From: Frankia canadensis
GTDB taxonomy: Bacteria; Actinomycetota; Actinomycetes; Frankiales; Frankiaceae
DNA length: 64,000 nt
Assembly: GCF_900197875.1 (NCBI RefSeq)
Contig: NZ_FZMO01000536.1
Span: 1-64,000, forward strand
Direction: 5' to 3'
Numbering within the stretch: position 1 is the first letter of the stretch; every line of letters begins with the position of its first letter. The notes under the pieces were generated by a model, which was not told the origin of the DNA, ran no database searches, and saw only the letters and a program-made list of their open reading frames with translations. Both the position numbers and the translations under genes were made by a program. Positions 1 to 6,496 of the stretch are shown in pieces.

Positions 1-1
1 G

Positions 2-1429
2 CGCCCCGCTCACGCCCAGCCGAACGGCGCCACGCCCGCCCCGCCCTTCGGGGCCGCTCACGCCGGGCCGCACGGCACCTCGACGCCCGCGCTCCCCGGC
101 GAACCACCCAGCTCGCCCTACAACCCCCTCGCCGCCTCGCCGCCCGCGGGGCCCGCGGCGAACGGCCGGCATCGCGCGGCCCCGGCCGGCAAGCCGATGC
201 CGCCCACCCTCGTCACCGGGGGCGGACCTCGGCGGCACGGGGACCGGCGGCGATCACTGATCCTCGTCGGGGTGGCGGCGGTCGCCGTGCTGGCGGTGAC
301 GGTCGGCCTGCTCGTCGGCCTCGGTGTGCTGTCTGGCGGCGGGAAGGACGATCGACGCGCCGCCTACCCCGGCCCACCCGTCACCCTCACCGGGCTGGCG
401 AACGCCGGCGCACTCGCCCTCGCGGCGGACGGCTCGCTCTACCTGACCGATCCGGGGACCGGGACCGGACAGGGTCAGGTCGTCCGGCTGACGGCCGACG
501 GCCGCGCGGCCCGCATCGGCGGCAGCGGTCCGCGGCCGACTCCGACCGGCGACGTCCCGTCGCCGTCCCCGACCCCCGTGCTGGGCGACGGCGGCCAGCC
601 GCTCGCGGCTGAGCTGCAGAAGCCGGCCGGGGTCGCCATCGGGCCGGACGGCGCGATCTACGTCGCCGAGACCGACGCGGGACGGGTCCGCCGGATCGGC
701 CCCGACGGGATCATCACGACGGTGGCGGGCGCGGGCCCCCGTTCCTCCGACGGCTCCACCGCGGACAGCGGCGATGCCACCCGGGCCCACCTCGACGACC
801 CGGTGGCCGTCGCCGTGGACGCGCACGGCGTCCTCTACATCGCCGAGGGGTATCGGATCCGGCGGGTCGAGGCGGGACAGATCAGCACGGTCGCCGGCCG
901 GGCGAGCGAGTACGGCTCGGCCGGCGACGGCGGCCCGGCGGTCAACGCCACCCTGTACCGGCCCAGCGGCCTGCTGCCGGCGAAGGACGGCGGCCTGTAC
1001 GTCGCCGACGAGGGCAACGACACCGTCCGCCGGATCGACCGCTCCGGACGCATCAGCCTGGTCGCGGGCACCCCTGGCACCTACGGCAGCCGCGGCGACG
1101 GCCGGGCGGCCGTCGACGCCCAGCTCGACGATCCACAGGGCCTGGCGCTCGACCCGGACGGCACGCTGTACATCGCCGACAGCGGCAACGACGTCGTCCG
1201 CCGGATCGACCGGAACGGCGTGATCACCACGGCGGCGGGGACGGGCTCGGGCTCCGGTTCCGACCGGGACGGCGCCCTCGCCACCCAGTCGGCGCTGAGC
1301 GAACCCGCGGGCGTGGTGCTCGACCCGTCGGGGGCGCTCTACATCGCCTGCGCCGGGGACGGCACCGTGCGCCGCGTCGGGACGGACGGGTTCCTGACGA
1401 CCGTCCTGCGCCCGCCGCCCGGCTCCTGA
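2..1429 (+). CDS. NHL-repeat beta-propeller membrane protein, 5'-partial
   Basis: The frame is open to the window edge, so the real start lies upstream; the ATG at 197 is only the first internal Met. The visible N-terminal part is Pro/Ala/Gly-rich and disordered, followed by one hydrophobic membrane segment (about nt 257-331) and then roughly six NHL-type blades with repeated motifs such as LYIADSGNDVVRRID and IYVAETDAGRVRRIG. This architecture (cytosolic linker, one membrane helix, extracellular six-bladed propeller) is that of the sensor half of PknD-like Ser/Thr kinases, so the missing N-terminus could be a kinase domain. That is inference only: no kinase residues lie in the window. It could equally be a stand-alone anchored NHL protein. 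Confidence 0.8.
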   Translation, partial: RPAHAQPNGATPAPPFGAAHAGPHGTSTPALPGEPPSSPYNPLAASPPAGPAANGRHRAAPAGKPMPPTLVTGGGPRRHGDRRRSLILVGVAAVAVLAVTVGLLVGLGVLSGGGKDDRRAAYPGPPVTLTGLANAGALALAADGSLYLTDPGTGTGQGQVVRLTADGRAARIGGSGPRPTPTGDVPSPSPTPVLGDGGQPLAAELQKPAGVAIGPDGAIYVAETDAGRVRRIGPDGIITTVAGAGPRSSDGSTADSGDATRAHLDDPVAVAVDAHGVLYIAEGYRIRRVEAGQISTVAGRASEYGSAGDGGPAVNATLYRPSGLLPAKDGGLYVADEGNDTVRRIDRSGRISLVAGTPGTYGSRGDGRAAVDAQLDDPQGLALDPDGTLYIADSGNDVVRRIDRNGVITTAAGTGSGSGSDRDGALATQSALSEPAGVVLDPSGALYIACAGDGTVRRVGTDGFLTTVLRPPPGS

Positions 1430-1574
1430 CGGCCAGGACGCCCGGCTGGAACCCGTACGGCGGGACCGGTCCTGGACCGTGCCGCCGACGCCAGGATTGG
1501 CATACCTTCGCCGGGGGATCCCGCGCCGCGCCCCGCGCCGGCGGCGGGTGGCGGACGGCTCGGTGGGAGGTCGT

Positions 1575-3173
1575 GTGCGCGGACCCGATCGGCGGTCGGT
1601 GCTGCGGGCCGCGGGCGCCGGCGGGCTGGCCCTGGCCGGACTGGGGCTCGGCGGCGAGACGCTGACCGGCTGTGACCACAAACCGCGCCCGGCGGCCGCG
1701 CCGACGAGCGCCTCCGGGCCGGACTGGGCGGCCCTCGACGCGCGGCTGACCGGCCCGCTGATCCGCCCTGGAGACCAGGACTACCCTGCGGCGAGCATGC
1801 TGTTCGACCCGGCCTTCGACACGATCCGGCCACAGGCCGTCGCCCGGGCCACCTCCGCCGCCGACGTCGCGGCCTGCGTCGACTTCGCCCGCCGGACGGG
1901 CCTGCCGCTGGCAGCCCGGGCCGGCGGCCACAGCTACGGCGGCTATTCGACGACGACCGGCCTCGTCGTCGACGTGACGTCGATGGCCACGATCACCCCG
2001 ACGTCCGGCCAGCAGGCGCGGATCGGGGCGGGCGCGCTCCTCGTCGACGTCTACGACCAGCTCGCCCGGGCCGGGCGTGCGCTGCCCGGGGGGTCGTGCC
2101 CGACGGTGGGCATCGCCGGGCTCACTCTCGGCGGCGGCATCGGCGTGCTGGGCCGCCGCCACGGGCTGACCTGCGACCGGCTGGTCGCCGCCGACGTCGT
2201 CCTCGCCTCCGGTGAGATCGTGCACACCGACGCCGACCACGAGCCGGATCTGTTCTGGGCGCTGCGCGGCGCCGGCGGGGGCAACGTGGGCATCGTCACC
2301 TCGTTCACCTTCGCCACCCACCAGGCGACGCCGCTGGCGCTGTTCACCTACCACTGGCCGTGGTCGGCCGCCGCCGACGTGGTCGGCGCCTGGCAGCGAT
2401 GGGTCGCCGGGCCCGGCGGGGCGGCGGACGCCACCTGGTCGACGTGCGTCGTCTCGTCCGCCCCCGCGAGCGGCGTCGGCGCGACGCCGGTGCTGCGGGT
2501 CAGCGGGGTGTTCTCGGGTGGCACCGACGACGCCGCGCTCGCCGGCCTGCGCGGGCAGCTCGCCGCCCTGGTGGACGCGTGCGGCCACCGGCCGTCCAGC
2601 ACGTACCTCGTCACGCGGGACCATCTGGCGACGATGCTCATCGAGGCCGGCTGCGCGGGACGCGGCGTCAAGTCGTGCCACCTGACCGGCCGCTCGCCGG
2701 GGGGCACCGTCGCCCGGGTCGCGCAGCGGGCCGCCTCGGCGTTCCTGCTCTCGCCGATGCCCACCCGGGGGATCGAGGTCATGCTGGACGCGATCGAGCA
2801 GCGCCAGCGCACGGCCAGGGCCGGCTCCGGGGTGGTGATCCTGGACTCCTGGGGGGGCGCGATCAACCGCATCGCGCCGGGGGACACCGCGTTCGTGCAC
2901 CGCGGGGCGATCGCCAGCGCGCAGTACGTCGCCGGCTACGCGGCGAGCGATCCGCCGGCGGTGAAGGAGGAGAACCGCCGCTGGCTGCGGTCCACCGTCG
3001 CGGCGACGGCTCCGTTCGTCTCGTCGACCGCCTACCAGAACTACATCGACCCGGAGCTCGCCGACTGGGAGGCGGCGTACTACGGAGCGAACCTGGACCG
3101 GCTGCGGCGGGTGAAGCGCGCCTACGACCCGGACAACCTCTTCCGCTTCGCCCAGAGCGTCGCCCCGGCCTGA
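1575..3173 (+). CDS. Tat-exported FAD-linked oxidoreductase (PCMH/BBE type), probable lipoprotein
   Basis: Flavoprotein oxidase of the berberine-bridge/glucooligosaccharide oxidase class, which oxidises alcohol or sugar substrates outside the cell; the substrate cannot be read from sequence. I chose GTG 1575 because GGGAGG lies 4 nt upstream and the protein then begins with a twin-arginine signal (DRRSVLRAAG, Arg6-Arg7); the open frame starts earlier, at 1479. The h-region ends in LTGC (Cys33), a lipobox, so it may be a Tat lipoprotein. RAGGHSYGG supplies His119 and GGSCPTVG supplies Cys175, the two residues that carry bicovalent FAD in this family. The BBE domain near the C-terminus contains YQNYID. 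532 aa, a normal family length. Confidence 0.88.
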   Translation: MRGPDRRSVLRAAGAGGLALAGLGLGGETLTGCDHKPRPAAAPTSASGPDWAALDARLTGPLIRPGDQDYPAASMLFDPAFDTIRPQAVARATSAADVAACVDFARRTGLPLAARAGGHSYGGYSTTTGLVVDVTSMATITPTSGQQARIGAGALLVDVYDQLARAGRALPGGSCPTVGIAGLTLGGGIGVLGRRHGLTCDRLVAADVVLASGEIVHTDADHEPDLFWALRGAGGGNVGIVTSFTFATHQATPLALFTYHWPWSAAADVVGAWQRWVAGPGGAADATWSTCVVSSAPASGVGATPVLRVSGVFSGGTDDAALAGLRGQLAALVDACGHRPSSTYLVTRDHLATMLIEAGCAGRGVKSCHLTGRSPGGTVARVAQRAASAFLLSPMPTRGIEVMLDAIEQRQRTARAGSGVVILDSWGGAINRIAPGDTAFVHRGAIASAQYVAGYAASDPPAVKEENRRWLRSTVAATAPFVSSTAYQNYIDPELADWEAAYYGANLDRLRRVKRAYDPDNLFRFAQSVAPA

Positions 3174-3189
3174 CGCGTCATCGCCGCGT

Positions 3190-3206
3190 GGCCGGCCTCG
3201 CCGGCC
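3190..3206 (+). terminator. GC-rich hairpin terminator after the FAD oxidase
   Basis: A perfect 7-bp stem (GGCCGGC/GCCGGCC) with a 3-nt loop begins 16 nt after the stop codon. There is no U-tract, which is usual for actinomycete intrinsic terminators. Confidence 0.5.
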
Positions 3207-3565
3207 GGTGGGTATCCAACCCCGGGCCAGGAGTCGACGTCACCGGCCCGGGGTGGCTCGGTCCATTACACGCGGTCGATGGCCACCTCGCCCAGTGGCT
3301 AACCATGGTCAGCTTCCTGTCCATTCGCTGTCCCAGCATGGGTTTCGCCGTGTCCGTGGGCGTGTCCGCCGGGGTGTCGGGATGCCTCGCGCCGGCCGGC
3401 TCACCCGCCGCGGGTGGCCCTGCCGGACGCGGACGGCGCCGCGGCCCGCGTGCCGGCGGTTCACCTTGCAGCGGCTACTTAAGGTGAGTAAACAAATGCT
3501 GTCGGTGACACGCCGGCGTCGGTGTCCGTCCGGCCGTCCTGGCTGGCTTTGCTGTGAGGTCGTCC
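3207..3565. other. Gap upstream of the small membrane peptide
   Basis: No credible gene is visible in these 359 bases. The only distinct element is an AT-rich motif, TTAAGGTGAGTAAAC at 3479-3493, which resembles the repeats at 6431-6470 upstream of the ParA-like gene and may be a shared operator or promoter element. Confidence 0.5.
3479..3493 (+). promoter_or_regulatory. AT-rich motif related to the 6431-6470 repeats
   Basis: TTAAGGTGAGTAAAC stands out in a region above 70% GC and lies 72 bases before the 52-aa ORF. The reverse complement of 6441-6455 reads GTTAAGGTTACTTAC, sharing TTAAGGT and a TA-rich tail. It is a candidate binding site for the excisionase-type regulator at 5599-6204; this is inference. 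Confidence 0.3.
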
Positions 3566-3724
3566 ATGAAGAGTCTCATCTGGCCGTGGGGTATTGGGCT
3601 GTTCCTACTGTTCTACGTCGTGACGGCCCCGAGCAGCGCCGCGGACGTCATCCACAACACCGTGGGCGTCCTCGGCGGTGTGGCCAACGGTCTGTCGGAC
3701 TTCGTGTCCCAGGCAACGGCCTGA
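3566..3724 (+). CDS. Small hydrophobic secreted/membrane peptide (52 aa)
   Basis: A 52-residue ORF with a good ribosome site (GAGGT, 6-nt spacing to ATG). It begins MKSLIWPWGIGLFLLFYVV, one N-terminal hydrophobic segment, followed by TAPSSAADV, which could be a signal-peptidase site or simply the end of a membrane anchor. The C-terminal half (HNTVGVLGGVANGLSDFVSQ) is amphipathic. Small hydrophobic proteins of this kind accompany actinobacterial T4SS-like clusters, and this gene is convergent with the cell-wall hydrolase of the adjacent locus. Its function is unknown; a pilin-like or accessory role is possible. Length, start site and location make it likely to be real. Confidence 0.65.
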   Translation: MKSLIWPWGIGLFLLFYVVTAPSSAADVIHNTVGVLGGVANGLSDFVSQATA

Positions 3725-3759
3725 CCTCGGTTACCAAAAGTCACGCCCGCCGCCTGGCG

Positions 3760-4767
3760 TCACGGCAGCTTGTCGAGAGCCTTCGCCAGCGGGCGGGTCA
3801 CCGCGACGATGCCCGTCCAATCCGAAATGTCCGACTCGACGACGCCCCACCGGGCGCCCTTCGCCGCGATCACCCGACCGTCACCGATGTACATCCCGAC
3901 ATGGCCCGGGGCGTCGGCGGTGCCGTCCGAGCCGGGTGTGAACAGCAGGTCGCCGGGCTGCGGATCGACGCCGGCGACCACCGGGCCGGCCGCGAGCTGG
4001 TCCGTGGTCACCCGCGGCAGCTCGATCCCGATGGTGCGGTAGGCGGCCTGGACCAGCGACGAGCAGTCCCAGGTGTCCGGCCCGACCGCACCCCACACGT
4101 ACGGCTTGCCGACCTGCGACTGCACGAACGCGACCACGGGCGCGATCGTGCCGGTCGGGATCACCATCCCGGGGTCGAGCGAATCGCCGTACACCAGCGA
4201 CTGCGCGAGGATCGTCCGGACGTAGTTGCGGGTCTCGGTGTAGGGCGGGATGCCGGCGAAGGCGAGCACGGCGCCGGCACCGGCGTTGTAGGCGGCGAGC
4301 ATCTTCTCCTGCCCGTCCCCGGGCACGGAGGCCACCGACGCCGCCACCTCACAGTCGTAGCGCGCCGCGGCGGGGATGGCGTCCGCCGGGTTCCACACGT
4401 CCCCGCCCTGGCCGTGACCGGCCCAGGTGGCCGGCATGAACTGGGCGATGCCCATGGCCCCGACGGGGGAGCGCGCCTGCGGGTTGAACCCCGACTCCTG
4501 GTGTAGCTGGGCGGCCAGCAGCGCCGGTGTCACCTCCGCGCAGCCCGCGTCGTTCGCCGCGTCCGTGATCAGCTGCACGAACTCGGCGGGGATGCCCTCG
4601 GAGTTAGTGATCGACCTACTGCCCTGGCCGCGATGCACGAGGAACGGACCGGCGAGCGCGAGGATCAGCACCGAGACCATCATGATGATCCCGCCGATCA
4701 TGACCGCGGAACCGGTGCCCAGCCAGACCAGCCATCCTGATCGTTTCCGCGGGAAGCCGCGCGCCAC
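3760..4767 (-). CDS. Bifunctional lytic transglycosylase / NlpC-P60 peptidase
   Basis: Peptidoglycan hydrolase that cuts both glycan and stem peptide, as VirB1-like proteins of Gram-positive conjugation systems do to open the wall for a transfer channel. One membrane anchor (about residues 11-43) is followed by an SLT domain with QLHQESGF (catalytic Glu91) and MGIAQFMPATW, then a C40 NlpC/P60 domain with WDCSSLV (Cys235) and GHVGMYIGDG (His289). 335 aa. It sits 7 nt downstream of the lipoprotein gene at 4775-5479 on the same strand, so the two are probably co-transcribed. Its place in the T4SS-like locus argues for a role in assembly rather than growth. Confidence 0.9.
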   Translation of the reverse strand: MARGFPRKRSGWLVWLGTGSAVMIGGIIMMVSVLILALAGPFLVHRGQGSRSITNSEGIPAEFVQLITDAANDAGCAEVTPALLAAQLHQESGFNPQARSPVGAMGIAQFMPATWAGHGQGGDVWNPADAIPAAARYDCEVAASVASVPGDGQEKMLAAYNAGAGAVLAFAGIPPYTETRNYVRTILAQSLVYGDSLDPGMVIPTGTIAPVVAFVQSQVGKPYVWGAVGPDTWDCSSLVQAAYRTIGIELPRVTTDQLAAGPVVAGVDPQPGDLLFTPGSDGTADAPGHVGMYIGDGRVIAAKGARWGVVESDISDWTGIVAVTRPLAKALDKLP

Positions 4768-4774
4768 CTGTGCC

Positions 4775-5479
4775 TCACCGCCCCGGCGCGTCGCCGGCGA
4801 CGCTGGCGAGGTCCGCGCCGGCGACCCGCCACGTTCCGTCGGTCTGGCGCAGCAACGTCAGCGCGGGGGTGGACACGGCGGTCACCGGCGGCTGGGTCCC
4901 GGTGACGGTCTCGCGACGGACATTGAGCTGGAGGACGACCCGGCCGGTGTCGGTCGTGTCGATGCCACCGACCGGCGTGACGGCGAGCACCGTCACCTGG
5001 GAACGGGTTCCGGCGGCACGCATGACCTCCCACGCCTGCCCGTCGGCACCGCCGGCCGAGCCGGACGCGCCGCCCGCGCCGAGGGTGGCGGCGAAGTCCT
5101 CGGTGAGGCAGTCCCTGGCCCGTTCGACGCCGGCGCCGGGGCCGGGGTCCCTCCGGGCGTCAAACGACTGCCAGCGGGTGAAGCAGTCGCTCGCGACCTG
5201 GGCCGGGTCCTTCCGGTCCACCTGGCTCGGCGCGGACGCCGCCGCGGTCGCCGTGGCCAGCGGGGGCCCTGGAGCCTGGCTCGCGCCCGGTGGTGGCCCG
5301 GTGGTGGCCGGGGCCGGTTGCGGCGCGGGAGTGTGCCCGATCGATCCGCAGGCCGTCAGCGTCACCAGCGCCACCAGCGTGGCGAGAACCCCCAGCAGGG
5401 CCGACGGCCGTGCCAGTAGCAGCGCCGGGCGGCGCCGGTGGGGGGAGGCGACCACCGGGTCGCGTCGAGTCGGAAACAC
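4775..5479 (-). CDS. Lipoprotein of the T4SS-like locus, possible NTF2/VirB8-like fold
   Basis: Export signal with a clear lipobox (LVTLTACGS), so membrane-anchored on the outer face. After a Pro/Ala linker, the C-terminal part has the feel of an NTF2-like fold seen in VirB8/TcpC proteins: an N-terminal helix (DCFTRWQSFDAR), strands around VVLQLNVRRETVTG, and a closing LLRQTDGTWRVAGADL. That fold call is by eye only. It is directly upstream of the transglycosylase/peptidase gene in a likely operon. 234 aa. A generic solute-binding or unknown lipoprotein remains possible. Confidence 0.65.
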   Translation of the reverse strand: MFPTRRDPVVASPHRRRPALLLARPSALLGVLATLVALVTLTACGSIGHTPAPQPAPATTGPPPGASQAPGPPLATATAAASAPSQVDRKDPAQVASDCFTRWQSFDARRDPGPGAGVERARDCLTEDFAATLGAGGASGSAGGADGQAWEVMRAAGTRSQVTVLAVTPVGGIDTTDTGRVVLQLNVRRETVTGTQPPVTAVSTPALTLLRQTDGTWRVAGADLASVAGDAPGR

Positions 5480-5598
5480 CGCGGGCCGCCGTCGCTATCC
5501 CGCGCCGTGGACCCGCCTGGCGGCCCCTGCCGCCGAACCCGTGACGACCGCACCGCCGAGCCGGGTGGGCGTGGGCGTCCCGGGCATCCGCCTGGACG

Positions 5599-6204
5599 TC
5601 ATTCGCGGCCGTCCAGCCAGTCCCGCACACGTCCGCGGCGGACCCGCCACTGGTGGCCGACCTTGCGGGCCGGGATCGCCCGTTCGGACAGGAGTTTGAG
5701 CACCGTGCTCTCGGACAGCCGCAACCAGGCGACCAGTTCCTCGACCGTGAGCACCTCGTCGTCGTCGGACGGCCGGGCCGCGGCGGTCGCCGGCGACGCG
5801 GGCCCGGCCACGGTGGGACCCGCGCCGCCGTTCACACCGCTCGTCGCGCCGGCCGCCTGGCCCGGTGGGGCGAACCCGGCCGGCCCGAGCACCGCGGGCC
5901 CGCCCACCGCGCCCACCGACCCCGAAACGGCCGGCCGGGCACCGGGCGGCGCCAGGTGCGGCGAGGCCAGCGGGGAGACCGGCGGCGTCGCGCCAGCCGG
6001 CACACCCGACGATGTGGTGGATGTCATATTCGATGATCTGGCCGCGCTGCCGCGCGGGCGGGCGGATCCGCTCCCGGACGCCGCACGCAGCGGGGCCGAA
6101 CCGGCCGGCAGGGCACGACCCTGCGTGGATCCCTGTGGGCCCGCCGGGCGACCGGGGCGACCGGATGATCGGGGCGTCGCCATCGAGAAGCCGTCCTGCG
6201 CCAC
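5599..6204 (-). CDS. Excisionase/MerR-type helix-turn-helix regulator
   Basis: DNA-binding protein with a C-terminal HTH_17 domain (LTVEELVAWLRLSESTVLKL followed by GHQWRVRRGRVRDWL), the fold of excisionases and small MerR-like regulators. About 140 residues of Ala/Pro/Gly-rich disordered sequence precede it. The start is GTG 6204, because AAAGGAG lies 5 nt upstream; an in-frame ATG at 6228 lacks such a site. It is divergent from the ParA-like gene at 6497, and the intervening region holds 10-bp repeats that could be its operator. Excisionase-like proteins are common in actinobacterial mobile elements, but no integrase is seen here. Confidence 0.8.
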   Translation of the reverse strand: MAQDGFSMATPRSSGRPGRPAGPQGSTQGRALPAGSAPLRAASGSGSARPRGSAARSSNMTSTTSSGVPAGATPPVSPLASPHLAPPGARPAVSGSVGAVGGPAVLGPAGFAPPGQAAGATSGVNGGAGPTVAGPASPATAAARPSDDDEVLTVEELVAWLRLSESTVLKLLSERAIPARKVGHQWRVRRGRVRDWLDGRE

Positions 6205-6381
6205 CGACGCTCCTTTCGTCTGCCGCACGATGCGCGCCGCTGATCCCGACTACCCCCCGCCGGCCCCGGCATGGTCACGCGTGGCCGATCACCCGCTCGT
6301 CGGGGTGATCCGGGCCGCGCCTCCAGGTCCGGTTCCGGAAGGTACACCGACCCACCTGTCCTGGATAGCCTCAAGCAGAGC

Positions 6382-6410
6382 TTGTCATACTCGAATGGCT
6401 CGTGTTACAT
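6382..6410 (+). promoter_or_regulatory. Possible sigma-70-type promoter before the T4SS-like operon
   Basis: TTGTCA (6382-6387) and TTACAT (6405-6410) are separated by 17 bp. The -35 matches consensus at five of six positions and the -10 only at three. It faces the ParA-like gene and lies just upstream of the 10-bp repeats. Confidence 0.3.
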
Positions 6411-6430
6411 CGATCCGACCGCAGCCGAAG

Positions 6431-6470
6431 GTAAGTAACAGTAAGTAACCTTAACTGGCACTAGCTAACC
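6431..6470 (+). repeat. Four imperfect 10-bp tandem repeats, candidate operator
   Basis: The units are GTAAGTAACA, GTAAGTAACC, TTAACTGGCA and CTAGCTAACC: two near-identical units followed by two degenerate ones. One unit per helical turn places all copies on the same DNA face, as in iterated operators bound by small HTH proteins. The block lies 26 bp before the start of the ParA-like gene and within the divergent region of the HTH regulator. Confidence 0.5.
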
Positions 6471-6496
6471 TGAGAGAGCCGGGAGGGCGACGGCGC

